Shown: in pieces, positions 23,268 through 34,499 of the stretch
How the letters are laid out: the number at the start of each line of letters is the position of its first letter
Position numbering within the stretch: the stretch's first letter is position 1
Assembly: GCA_021442155.1 (NCBI GenBank)
Contig: CM038222.1
Coordinates: 56,663,352 to 56,727,351 of the forward strand
Direction: 5' to 3'
DNA length: 64,000 nucleotides
DNA from: Cymbidium sinense
Lineage: Eukaryota; Streptophyta; Magnoliopsida; Asparagales; Orchidaceae
The notes under the pieces: generated by a model
Database searches by the model: none
The model's input: the letters and a program-made list of their open reading frames with translations, nothing else
Told to the model about the DNA's origin: nothing
Translations under genes and position numbers: made by a program

Positions 23268-23956
23268 TTGTAAGAAAATAGAAAGATAGATGAATCAAAT
23301 TATTGCCGTGATAGGAGGTATAGGTATAAGAGGAGTTCGATTTCAAGTCAAATTTGACTTGATTTTTAGTTGAGATCCCAGTAATTTAGGTTTCGGAATG
23401 ATCTCATATTTCAGTTTCGTCAAATCCATTGATTTCATGTGATGGGGCAGGAGGAAGAAGTCTCGACCAAATGAAGTACTTGATTGGAGGAAAGTCATGT
23501 ATGTGAGTGCTCGATTGAAGGAGGAATTGGGAAGGTTTGCCTAGAGGAACCCACCTGATGATGGAGTCACCTCTCGGCTACCATTATTTATGAGAAAGGG
23601 AAATCAGAGAAGGGAGATGAGTCTTATGGTGAAGCTCAGTCGGTGATGAGCGGAAGGATCGGAGAGGGAGATGCCCTCTCCAAAAGGGGACTGATGAGGG
23701 GGGGAGTTTGGATCAAGAGCCGAATGGAACTTGTGGCTTTGGAGGACAAGAGGGGATGCATGGCTTGCTTGCTGAGGGAGACCAAAGAGAACGGAGCTTT
23801 CAGTTTTAGGAGAACTAATCGAAAGGAGTGGAATGAATTGAACAACCGCCTTTGAAGTTCGTGAGGGAAGGAAAAAAGGTTTTTTTTTCTTTTCTCTTTT
23901 ATTTTCTCAGATGAACTATTCAAAATAATGAAAATATTTTAAAATATATTTATATA

Positions 23957-23957
23957 A

Positions 23958-24018
<61 letters not shown>
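23957..24018 (+). repeat. (AT)n followed by (AAT)n microsatellite
   Basis: AT dinucleotides pass into about fifteen AAT triplets. The matching region of the right LTR, near 42100-42120, is short. Confidence 0.9.
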
Positions 24019-24020
<2 letters not shown>

Positions 24021-24125
24021 TACAAAAAGAAGACATCAATAGTTTAAGAATGATTATTTAAACTTTAAGATGATAATTCAATTTTAATTTGAAATATTTT
24101 TACAATAAAAAATTAAATATGTAAC

Positions 24126-24157
<32 letters not shown>

Positions 24158-24189
24158 TCCAAGAAATAGAATAGTAATGAGAGTCAACA

Positions 24190-24385
24190 AATGTCCACCA
24201 ACAAATATGACACACGCATGATACGAATCTTAATTGTTGGGAGCTAATTGACTCATTAATTTTCTTTTTTTTTCTCTTTTTTTTTATTGCTTCTTAGTGT
24301 AGCTCATTATCTTCTTCTTGTTTATGTTTTGTCATGCTGTCACTTGAATTCTTATATGCATTTCCTCCGATAATTTGATAAAAGG
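24190..24385 (+). promoter_or_regulatory. Pyrimidine-rich leader of the antisense PMD gene
   Basis: Between the LTR edge and the PMD start codon lies a long CT-rich tract (24260-24325), followed by 'ttcttagtgtagctcattat'. The same layout occurs in T (54470-54629), where 'tgcttcttagtgtaactcgt' is conserved. Read on the minus strand, the bases next to the LTR are GTTGGTGGACATT, a decayed polypurine tract (compare T). Confidence 0.4.
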
Positions 24386-26366
24386 ATGTTTAGCTGGAGG
24401 AGACCGGATGACTTGTCATCTACTGAGCCTAGCGAGGAGGCTATTCAGTAAGAGATTGACAGACACGATCCTCGTGGTGATGCTGATATCAGGGATAGGA
24501 TTGAGCAGCACACCTGTATGTTGAGAGAACGTGACCTTTACCAGGGTTTCTTTGCATGATCCTCCATACTTCCAGACTGTACTTCAGGCTCTTTTGCTTT
24601 TGAGGATCCTGCAGATTGGGTGGCTACCATTAAGCTGAAATATGGGGACCACAATCCTCTGGATAGCATAGTAGCTTAGGTCAACTCTGGATATTATGAT
24701 ATATTATAGCCTGTTACTGATAGTGTTGAGCAGAAAGGAGACTCCAGATTACTGAGTCATCGTCAGCTGCAATCTAGCTCATTGGATTGCTTAGAAATTC
24801 GCTAGTGGGTCAGATTTTTACTCTTCCATGTGGCTATGTTACTTGGGCTAGATAAAATATTTTACGAGCACACAGAGATATTGTATAGACAGCTGACATA
24901 TGTGAGACATTTTATGTGTCTATGTTTGATTTTGGTGGCATTCCCCCCGCTTGGGCTCATGGAGTTGCAAAGTTTTGGGATACGAGCCAGAACACATGTT
25001 GGATAGGCCCGGAGGCGTTGTCACTTACACATTGGGACTTACAGATTGTATCAGGTCTCTCAGTATTTGGCTACCTCTATGAGGAGTGTGTTTCTTCTGA
25101 CGAGGAGTTATTTGGTAGGTAGCCTACAGTTGATGGTGATCGGCGAGGTAGGTTAGCTATGCCACCTGTTTAAATCTATCTTCTAAGCCACTATCACAAG
25201 ATCTTCAGAGCTTCTGGGTATCCTAGACGTTCATGAGCTACACTTCCATTGAGTATATGGATTCAGAATTTCTTATAGGAGCGCGCTCTGTCTGAGGAGT
25301 CTGTATTGCTACATAATCCTTTTGGATTAGGAGCGTCAGATGCTAGTAGTTTATTTGAGGATACTGCTGAGTTTTCTTTACTAGTTGGACATGCTTCTCC
25401 AACCACACATGATTTGAGTGAGGACTTATTTTTAGTAGGGTTCATAGCTATCTAGATTTGCATCTTTGCACTTTCGATTATAGAGAGATATATGTGCCCA
25501 GGTGTTCTATTAGCAGCCATCAGGATTTCACGAGATGAGCGTATCTCATTAGCTCCAACAGTACTAGCTAGAGTTTGTAGAGTTCTTGGGTGATTTCTGA
25601 GGCAGATTCAATAGATAGATATGATGTTGCCTTTCCTTGGCATTACTTATATGCTTGGATTCACCTTCACATACATAGTGCTTTTGCCTATTTCGAGTGC
25701 CCATCATACTTTTCAAAGAGAGGATATCCCAATGTTATTCAGTTGTACCGAGCATCATCTAACTTTGAGAGAAATTGGTTACGTCTATTCTTCTTTGCAC
25801 TGCACTTAGTCAGGGATCGATTCTTGTTAGTCCACCAGCAAAATACAGTTGGTTTGCCACCTGACTTGGTAGAGACTGACATTACTGACGGCTTTGATGA
25901 AAGTGGTAGAGCTTCACTACTCTATAGTCAACGAACATTGAGAGTGACCGAGTATCTTTTCAGTATACATTCAGGCTGGTTGTGTTATAAGTTTTGTCAG
26001 TCAGTTATTATTGAGGGCTATCAGTCTAATAGTGTTGCACGATAGTTTGGATTTTCTCAATCTACTACTCATGATGGCCGACCATTCATTCCTAGGATAT
26101 TAGATGTTAGGAAGACCAGGACAATGCTTCTTCTATAATTTGGTTACATTTACTGAGACTTGGTATTAGCTCTCATTTTTTGGTAGTTCCTCCACAGAGT
26201 CACACAGGGGTCAGTTATACTCATCTCACCTGAGTACGACTGTCCTTTGGTCCTTTCTTAGAGCATGGTGCCAATAGATATGAGTGTATGGTGAGGTCTT
26301 TGGGAGTTCCTCGAGGTCAAAGGACCCATCGTCGGTCACTACCAGTAGGAGATAGTAGCGCTAGAG

Positions 26367-26470
26367 GTATAATCAATATCTTACTCTCTTTCAATACTTC
26401 TGTCATCTTTTTATGTTGTGTCATTAAAATATATTCAGTGTATTTGATATTTTAAATTGATTCATAATAG
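26367..26470 (+). other. Intron 1 of N's PMD gene (104 nt)
   Basis: CTAGAG|GTATAATC to TCATAATAG|ATG, AT-rich between the splice sites. T has the same intron at 56630-56732 (103 nt). No reading frame is conserved inside. Confidence 0.65.
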
Positions 26471-26926
26471 ATGTAATCGTTGCCGGTCGTCGTCGAGGCA
26501 CTCCCCTCACAGAGTTAGTCCTAGCTATACTGAGATTCCCTCAATAGCAGACAGTAGCCGCTTTATAGAGCTTATTTGCTTGATTATTCCATGAGTCCAC
26601 TTTCACAGTGACTTCTGACTTCTGATGAGGTGCCACAGGTGTCAGCTAGTACTATATATGCTATTGAGGACTTTGGAGTTAGTCGTCGAGTGTGCCTGCC
26701 ATTGATACTACTGCCTCATATTTTGCTACTTCTTATGTGGAGTCACTTTTCCCTACCGAGCCTTACTCTGTCCATTGTCCTAGGGAGACTTCTGAGGTGA
26801 GAGACCTTGTACCTAGTGGAGCTTCTATCGAGCCAGCACATAGCCCTGGAGCTTATCAGATAGTGAGGGTCTTTGAGGACTATGATGCTTATGATGCACC
26901 AGTTCAGTCAGATTCACCATGTTCAG

Positions 26927-27016
26927 GTACTTTACTTCCTCTCTTTGTTCTTCAGTTACACTTCTTTATATTTACCGTTATACCTTATGCTGATTATTTT
27001 TATTTATTTCTTGTAG
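26927..27016 (+). other. Intron 2 of N's PMD gene (90 nt)
   Basis: TTCAG|GTACTTTAC to TTTCTTGTAG|TGCC, T-rich with a good polypyrimidine tract. The 90-nt length is a multiple of three and is open in N, so read-through would keep the frame. The same 90-nt intron occurs in T (57177-57266). Confidence 0.7.
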
Positions 27017-27696
27017 TGCCTAAGGTGGGTTACGAGTCTGAGATCTACCACCAATATCCATCTACACCAGATCCACGCGATAGGGGCATGCAGGATTATA
27101 ACTTGATGTTTTTGTGGGATGTAATTTCTAGGCTTACTCCAAGCTCAGCAGAGTCATTAGACTGCTTAACATCATACATGAACACCGTTCTGGATCTTCT
27201 AGCTCACACTGGTTTGGAGGAGCAGGTTCTCAGGTATTGGGAGGCACTTTGTAGAGACACAAAGTTTTTGATCCACCAGATGAGGACACTTATCGCCCGC
27301 TCCAAAGACTTCATTAGAGAGCTTGAGCGTCGATCCGAGGGAGGCTACCTGACACATGATGAGTTTGAGAAGAGTGTCGAGACTCTACGACACTATCGCT
27401 AGAGGTTGATAGATGCCACTTCTAAGTTAGAGAGACAAACTATCAGGATTAGGGAGTTTTGGAGGGATCTCATGAGAGCGATATCCTACAAGTTAGACTT
27501 GCAAGCTAAGCAGGATAGGATAGCTCAAGCTATAGAGTAGGAGTAGCACCGTTACTAGATATGCCATCGAGTTATGGTGGATGTTGAGGCTACTTTGACT
27601 AGAGCTACAGAGGCTTTACAGTTGGCTGAGAGTGAGCATCAATCTTTAGCATCTTATTTAGCACAGCTTCAGGAGCTTCAGTCCAGGCTTCCCTAA

Positions 27697-28777
27697 TGTA
27701 CCTTTTCTTTTTATTCTTTTTATCTCACTTTTTTTATCAACCATGTATTATCTTGTTGTATTAGTGCAAAATCAGTATTCCCCTCTTCTTTTATTTTACA
27801 CTGCACTTGAGATTTTGTATCTTCATCTTTGCATATATTTGAGATATTTTACATAGATGTTGTTTTAAGAATAAATCATCTTCTATAGTCTTATTTATAG
27901 TTCATTAGTCAGTTAAGAGAACTTTTGATTTTGAATCACTTTGGTATGTTAAGTCAAGTAAGCTTTAGGCAGAATAAGTATTATCATCGAACTAGCAAGC
28001 GGGGGCTCTACCACTACGGCCTTTGCTTATGGCTTGTTGAGTGAGGAGAGCATCAGCGACTCGGCCACATTTAAGCTTATTGGGTCAGATGATCAAGCTT
28101 AAGTCCTAGACTTGAGCTGTGAACAGACCTGTGCTTCCCCAACTTAACAATATCAAAGTTTACAAATTCAAAATCTTATCATTTGACTTTTTGGATTATT
28201 ACAAGGATAAAAGATGAATTTTTTAACTATAGAATCATCTTATGTGTAGCTTATTTAAAGATACATTTTTACTATTCAGGATAATTAAATGTATCTTTAA
28301 GAGTAGGATACTAGAACAATCAAATGAGATTTTGACTCAAAATATGATGTCTACCTGAATCAAAATATATTCAAGGATCTCATCTTATGGCACGATGTTA
28401 ACCCATATGAAAAATAAAGAAACACCCTCTATCTTGCATGGAGAATTCTAAAACACATTTGAAAGAATTTCAAGATGAAATTAAGCAAATACATCAATAT
28501 TTTAGTTAATATATTTGTTCATATGAGAGATTAACACATAATATTGATTTCATATATATATAAAATCTAAAAATGCCCCCTGTGTAACAGGGGGATTTTC
28601 AAGGTTCCATTTTTAAAGATTTGTCATCCATTATCAAATATTACCTTCGTTTTATCTTGATTATATATATTTATTTAGGGATCTCGACATGAAGCATGAT
28701 GTCAACCTAAATAGATATATAAAATAAAATGCCCATGTATTTCAGGGGGATTTCTATAGTACTTCGAAAATATATTC
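27697..28777. other. Convergent 3' region between PMD gene and pol of N
   Basis: Tails of the two opposed genes meet here. It contains imperfect repeats of a unit with 'gatctcgacatgaagcatga' and 'tgtcaacctaaat' (near 28320, 28380 and 28680) and G/C-run motifs. These are the minus-strand equivalent of the 3' UTR repeats of Tat elements. No gene is seen. Confidence 0.5.
28576..28594. terminator. CCCCCTG/CAGGGGG hairpin in the convergent region
   Basis: A perfect 7-bp stem with a 5-nt loop (TGTAA). T keeps CCCCCT...AGGGGG at 59017-59035. A role in 3'-end formation or transcript pausing is only a guess. Confidence 0.4.
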
Positions 28778-29990
28778 ATCGTGTACATTATTTTTTTTAG
28801 GTATCAACCATTAATTTGGTGGCATCAGTCTTTCGCCATTTAGGTCAATGAGATAGTACGCTCCTCATTTATACACCTTCTTAATGAGGAAATGGCCCTC
28901 CCAATTAGGCTCAAATTTTCCACCAATTTTTTGAATAGGAATAATTAGTCTTCTCAATATCAAGACCAATTCCCCTTATTGGAATGTTCGAGGCCGCACT
29001 ATATGATTAAAAGCACTGGACATCTTTGCTCAATAAATTTTTAGATTTTGATGAGCTTACAATCTAACTTCATCAAGTGCATCGAGTTCCTTCATTCTCA
29101 AATGAGCATTTTGATCTTTAATTAGATTACATTGAATAGCTACTCAAAGTGATGACAACTCAACTTTCAGCGAAAGAACCACTTCAGTTTCAAATACTAA
29201 TGAATAAGGAGTGGCTTTAGTCGATGCCTTGTAGGTAGTTTGATACGCCCATAATGCCTCTATCAATTTGGTATGCCATTCTCTCTTATTTTTAGTGAGG
29301 ATCTTCTTGAGAAGTTTGACCAATATTTTGTTGAAAGCTTCAGCCAAACCATTTGCCTTTGGATTATATATTAAAGAATATCGCTAATCAATTTTGTGTC
29401 GATCAATGAATCTATAAATCTTTATACTTTTGAAAGCTGTGCCATTATCAAAAATTATTTAGCACTGCTCTCCAAATCTGTAGACCACATTATGCATGAA
29501 GAAATTGATCACTCGATCAATAGTAACTTTTTTAAATGGGGTAGCTTCAGTCCACTTAGAAAAATAATCAGTCACTGCTAGGATTTAGCGGTGACCAGTT
29601 GATGATGGTGGATCAATTAGTCCAATTACATCTGTGCCCCAACATTCAAAAGGCCATGATGCTCTATTGTTAGGTGTAGTGGATTTGGTGGTTGGTAGAT
29701 TATATTTCTATGTACTTGACATTCATGGCACCTCTTGGCATGATTGATATAGTCTCACACCATAGATGGCTAATAATAACCTATCCTTTTGATTTTTACT
29801 ATCATCTTGGGACCTGACTGATGTGCCCCATAAAGTCCTTCATAAACTTCAACCATTATTTTGCTAGCTTCATCTGTACCTAGGCATCGTAGCCACATTT
29901 GTTCAAAGGATCTACGATATAAAGTGTTGTTGACGAAAGTATAATGCAACAATTTTTTCTTGATTTGAGCTGTCAGTGATTTATTATTTG
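28778..29990 (-). pseudogene. Integrase of N (broken)
   Basis: On the minus strand: an H2C2 zinc finger (CGAHQ-type GAHQSGPKM, 29770-29952), then the core with PFECWGTD (first Asp), FDNGTAF (second Asp) and AEAFNKI (catalytic Glu), 29144-29640. Next come TPYSLVFETEVVLSL and the C-terminal domain GGKFEPNWEGHFLIKK and YYLIDLNGE, ending near 28778. The three catalytic residues appear intact, but stops and frameshifts split the frame, for example at YK*GAYYL and FQ*GEL. The terminal stop seen in T is lost here through a small indel. Confidence 0.8.
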
Positions 29991-30219
29991 GTAATTTGCC
30001 TTCTTTAAAGTAGTCAATGAAGTGCCCCCTCCAATCATGTGACTCTTCTACAATAAAGGCTTCCCACTGCTTTTCTAAAGTAATGTCATTTTTAACTCTT
30101 CTTGGTATAATTCCTTATTGATTTTGAGGAGTACGAGGAGCAACATGAGTCACATCCTGCTATATTGAATTTGATAACCCCTCTACCTGTGGGGATTGAT
30201 ATTTTGCTGGCTCCAGAAC

Positions 30220-30660
30220 TCATCGAGTAAATATCCTGATCATGACATAATCACCATTCATACTTGCCATTTCCTTTGCTGATTTTGCTAAACAATCGGC
30301 TTTACTATTTTTGGATCGAGAGACTTGAGTTAGTTTGACATTTTGTATTTGCTTCATAAGCTCAAGAACTCTCTTATGATAAAAGGCTAACTCACCCTTG
30401 TTTATTTTATAAATTCCAAGTACTTGATTTATAATAAGCTGAGAATTGACAAAAATGTATAGGTTTTGAATGCCTATGAAAATAGCTTCTTCGAGATCTG
30501 CTATCAATGTTTCATACTTGGCTTCATTATTAGTTCTTGGCTCGGTCAACCCATATGATCGTCTCATTATCCCTCCTTTTGGTGTTATGAAGATGATGCC
30601 GATTTCTGCTCTTGCCTTTGGAAAATTTAAAGGTTGGACTTATTTTATTGATGAGGCTCC
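30220..30660 (-). pseudogene. Archaeal-type RNase H of N, catalytic Asp lost
   Basis: A 115-codon frame carries TNNEAKYETLIADLEEA, NSQLIINQVLG, and a C-terminal SRSKNSKADCLAKSA (third acidic site). The Tat-type second RNase H normally has a D-S-Q motif. N reads VNSQ where T reads GDSQ, so the second catalytic Asp is replaced by Asn in this copy (a G-to-A change in GAT). The N-terminal strand with the FDG motif is in another frame, near 30600-30660. Confidence 0.75.
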
Positions 30661-31250
30661 ATCAAAGTACATTTCCCAAATTTGTGATTTTTTTCTTTCA
30701 TGAATGAGCATAATTTGCTCATCAGGCAAATCATCGTTAAGAGAAGAGTTTACAGGGATGGAATGTGCAGCAAGAAAATCTGATAAGATTTTCCCTTTAC
30801 TGCTTTCTGCAAAATGTATGTGATATCAAATTACAAAAGTAATATTGCTCATCTTGCCAAGCGACCTATCAATGCTGGTCTTGTCATCAAGTACTTCAAT
30901 GGATCGATCCTTGAGATGATGATAATCTTATGAGATAACATATAATGATGGAGCTTTTGAACAAGAAAGATCAATACCAATATTGCTTCTCTATCAGAGA
31001 GTATCTTATTTCTACTCCTATCAACCTCCAACTGATATAATAAAGAGCATTCTTTTGCTCTCTTTATTGTGTTGTGCCAATAATGCTCCAAGGGACTAAT
31101 GCAGGTGTGTATAGAATGAGGGGCTTCCCAGAAGTAGGTGCAGCAAGGATTGGTGGATTTAATATGTAGCTTTTAATACTATTGAAGGCTTCTTGGCACT
31201 CCTTATCCCATTTGATTGGAACATTATTCTTCATCAAATTTGCAAATGGT
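30661..31250 (-). pseudogene. First RNase H domain and linker of N
   Basis: The frame at 30849-31091 includes LLYQLEVDRSRNK, SDREAILVLIFLVQKLHHYM, LSHKIIIISRIDPLKYLM and TRPALIGRLAR. This is the gypsy RNase H that directly follows RT. The stretch to 30720 encodes the linker with the DLPDEQIM motif shared with element 1 and T. Frameshifts separate it from RT. Confidence 0.7.
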
Positions 31251-32130
31251 TGACATCATCCTGATAGGTTTGATATAAATCGTCGAATGAATGCAAGCTG
31301 TCCTTGTAAAGAATGGAGCTGACGCAAACTCTTCAGCAGAGGCATCTCCACAATTGCCTTGATTTTAGTAAGATCGATCTCAATTCCTCTATGACGTACA
31401 ATATAACCAAGGAATTTTCTAGAGGATATCCTGAATGTACATTTTAGAGGATTCATCTTGAGATCATATTTTCTGATTCTCTCTAATATAATTCTTAAGT
31501 CTTCAAAATAATTTTCATGATTTAAGCTCTTCACCACCAAATCATCAATATAACATTCCACCTTCTGGTGAATCAACTCATCAAAAATATGTATTATTGC
31601 TCTTTGGTATGTAGCTCTAGCATTTTTCAAACTGAAATGCATGGCTGTGTAGCAATAGATGCTAATATGTGTTTTGAAGGATGTATGTCTTTCATCTTCA
31701 GGTACCATATTGATTTGATTATATCCTCATGATCCATCAATAAAGGAAAACATGATGTGTTTGTATGTATTATCAACCAATAATTCTGATATAGGAAGTA
31801 GGAAGTCACATTTTGATATAGGAAGTTGGTACAAATATGAATCTGACCATTTTTCTTCTTCATGGGCACTATATTGGCTATCCAATCAGGATACTTTTCT
31901 TCACATATGAATCCCGCTTCAATTACTTTTTAGTTTAAATGACCAATTGTTCTTTGATTTATAGTCTCATTCGCCTTGGAGCTTGTTTAATAGATGTTTC
32001 CTCTGGCTTGATTGCTAATTTATGAACTGCCATGTCAAGGGATAAGCTTGACATTTCAACATATGTCTAGGAAAAGCAATCCTTAAATTCACAAAGTAGC
32101 ACCTTTAGTTCTTCAACTTTCTCATCAGGC
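31251..32130 (-). pseudogene. Reverse transcriptase of N (broken)
   Basis: Palm and fingers motifs are visible in two overlapping frames: KKKNGQIHIC, EDERHTSFKTHISIYCYT, FSLKNARATYQR, the catalytic box YIDDLVVKS, KMNPLKCTF and LGYIVRHRGIEIDL. The YIDD aspartates are kept. The N-terminal approach LLCEFKDCFSWTYAEMS joins at 32067-32130. A frame change near 31700 divides fingers from palm. The domain copies the genomic RNA into cDNA in intact relatives. Confidence 0.85.
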
Positions 32131-33219
32131 AGAAGGGCACTGACGAAAGTTGGACGAGGAACATCCTCAATTCCTAAGTTGATTTCTTTAAGCTCATTCA
32201 TAGTAGCTGTTTGTCCACCATCTTCAAGTTTTTCAGGTGCAGGCTTGGCTTCTACTTCTTCATCGTTTGTAAGAAGAATTTCATTGAGATCATCTTCTTC
32301 TTCACTATTAATTTTGATCTCAGCTTCTATTATATTATAACAAACTTTATTTTGATGAGATTTATGGATGAACCCAAGACCTTTAGTGATAAACTTATCA
32401 CTTCTTCGTGATGCTTGAGGACTTCTTTGGTTCAACATCTTGTTAAAGATTTGAGTTCTATGTTTAGTAGTTCCAATATGAAGTCCAAGCTTATGCATCA
32501 TTCTTCATAATTTTGGTGGATAGTATGTTAGTATTCTTGTTGGCACCATCTCATCAGAATCTTTATGTTGAGTAGGCCGATCAAAATTGCGAGGCTGAGA
32601 TGCTTCATATTTATAAAATAATGTTCCTGTTCCACCACTCTCACTCAATGGCGTCACATAGAATGTTATCAATCTTCAATATTATGGACATCCAGTGGAG
32701 TCATTTTTTTTGAAGTACTACTAAGGGATGGGTATAATTTTGAAGGAGTCATCTGACATTGCCAAGTGAGCTATCCTTCTTGATGTGACCCTCTGAACCC
32801 TATTTTCATAAGTAGATTCAAAGTCATAGTCTCAATCATAATCACTTATTTCAGATTTGCCCTTTCTTGAAAGCTTATAAGTTCCCTTAAGTTTGACAGG
32901 AATATTTTCTTCTTCTTGTGTGTCACTTCCCAAATGAGGAACTGATCTTCTTAATTTAGGTGTAGAATCAAGTGCTTGAGGGAGAGTTAGCATTGCCTTT
33001 TTTACTTCCATTTTACTTCTGCTCTTTCACCTTCCGAAGTTGATTTTTAATTCCTGAAGTAGATGCTACCACATCAAGAGGCTTTATTGGCATAGGATCT
33101 TTAGGGATGAAATATTTTGCATCTTCATAAATCTTTGCTTCATGGATGGAGGATGTTTGTAGGTTGCCAAGAATTCTAAACTCTTCTCCATCTTTTAGGT
33201 ACTTCATATACTGATGCAT
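32067..33219 (-). pseudogene. Protease-RT spacer of N pol
   Basis: Low-complexity acidic stretches (NSEEEDDLNEILLTNDEEVE) and MHQYMKYLKDGEEFRILG link protease to RT. T has the same spacer (62400-63300). Conservation lies in charged pieces only; no enzymatic motif is seen. Confidence 0.65.
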
Positions 33220-33489
33220 AGTTGATGGGACAATACCATACTCATGCAGTCATGACCGACCCAAGAAAGCTCTAAATGATGCATCAGCATCGATTATATG
33301 AAACTTGGCTTATGTATACAAATCTTGAAACTTGAGTGGGAGAATAAAAGAACCCAGGGTTTTCCGCCCTTTCTCATTGAAACCATGAACCATTAACTTA
33401 TCCCTCCCAAGATGTTGGATATCAAGTGATAATCCTCTTAATGCTTTTAGACTCATAATATTGATAAAAGAACCTAGATCAAACAGTAT
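33220..33489 (-). pseudogene. Aspartic protease of N
   Basis: The minus-strand translation gives LFDLGSFINIMSLKAL, RDKLMVHGFN and DADASFRAFLGRS, then HEYGIVPSTMHQYMKY. This is the layout of the Tat/gypsy retropepsin. The active-site triad normally reads D-S/T-G; here it is D-L-G. The catalytic Asp is present but the hydroxyl neighbour is lost. Two stops follow (after LYT and GRS). Confidence 0.7.
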
Positions 33490-34257
33490 TCAGTTGATCA
33501 AGATGCCATCACTCTCTACAGTAATATATATAAGGCGGTTATGATCTGCTGTTCCCAATATAAGATCTTCTTTAGAAAATGTGATTACTGGGAGATCTTG
33601 AGTTTGCAATGATTCAGTCATACATTTTTCAACAAAGTAAGCTTCATAACTCTCCAGATCTTTGAGATCCTGTATCAAAATTTCTTGGAGATCTTTTGAC
33701 ATTAAGAGAGCCTCATACACACTTAATTGTGCAGAGATCTTTCTCAGATGTGATGGAACATTATAATATATCTTTTCTCTTGATTTAAGCTTTATTTTAG
33801 GATTTTTGTGAATGATATCTTTGTTGGCTTCAATTTGTTTGCCTTTGTCTTTATTTGAATTCCCCATCTTTGATGATGGTGGTAAGACTTTATCACTTCT
33901 CAACTGAACTTGAACCACCTTGTCTTGTTCAGATTCCTCTAAAGAAGTAGTTTCTTCAAATTCATTTTTTATTCTGGAGGATTGACCAAAATAGTTAAAC
34001 TCACTTTTCAACTTCATATAATTCATATGTGATGTTGTTGATGAGTCTGACTCTTCTCCATCTCGAAAACATAAATATTCATCTGAACTCTTATCTTTTT
34101 GTTGAGTCATTAGGCAAAATTCAGATGTTAACTCCCTAGGCTCTTCTTTCTTTTTTGAGGAGAATTTTGATGGGTTGGTCGAGTCTGCCTGACTACCATT
34201 ATCATTTTGGAGCAACTGATGTTGAAAACATCTGATATCACATAAATCATTCAGCAT
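33490..34257 (-). pseudogene. Gag-protease linker of N (255-codon open frame)
   Basis: The longest surviving frame in the window. It is hydrophilic, rich in Ser/Lys/Glu, with a conserved DNA segment near 33620-34030 that reappears in plus orientation at 48990-49392. Its C-terminal part (SVYEALLMSKDLQEILIQDL, EAYFVEKCMTES, HNRLIYITVESDGILIN) runs straight into the protease fold. No known domain is recognised. Confidence 0.7.
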
Positions 34258-34499
34258 GTTTCTACCAGATAAAATTCACCATTATCTTCTTCGTCCAACT
34301 CAACAATATGGAGTTTAGACATGAATTCTACAAGCATAAATGGTTGTCTTGTCGGCTGGTGATACTCCTCTAGGTTATTAATAACCTTATGAGTTGTAGT
34401 CTTCTTTTTGTTTTTCTTTATTTTATTTGGTTTAATCAGCTTCTTTGAGAGATCTAGTAAAATTTATGATAATTACTTTTCTCTTTGGGACGAGTTGGT

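Larger units (their letters stand above)
20223..24189 (-). repeat. 3' LTR of N (3967 bp)
   Basis: Collinear with 38116-42329 over its whole length. Read on the minus strand it begins TGTTGAC and ends AGCCCACA. It contains (AG)n at 23233-23261, an (AT)n/(AAT)n tract at 23957-24018 and (TA)n at 24133-24157. These simple repeats account for much of the difference from the other LTR. Short frames around 23059-23923 are spurious. Confidence 0.9.
24386..27696 (+). pseudogene. Plant mobile domain (PMD) protein gene, antisense in N, broken
   Basis: The start MFSWRR (ATG 24386) and the stop TAA (27694) have counterparts at matching sites in T. The middle has the PMD signature: GIPPAWAHGVAKFWDT, LTHWDLQIVSGLSVFGYLYE, and later RYDVAFPWHYLYAWIHLHIH. 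The last ~140 codons (27270-27690) are charged and heptad-like (LERRSEGG, KLERQT, ATEALQLAESEHQSL), probably a coiled coil. Two introns are called at 26367-26470 and 26927-27016. The exons sum to 3117 nt, a multiple of three, but several TAA/TAG/TGA stops and indels interrupt exon 1. PMD proteins such as Arabidopsis MAIN/MAIL1 act in gene expression and TE silencing, and PMD genes are widespread in plant transposons. Function in the element is unknown. Confidence 0.75.

Noticed and set aside
25263..25445. Minus-strand frames over the PMD gene (also 55505-55762 and 57346-57549)
   Set aside because: They are the complementary shadow of conserved PMD exons.
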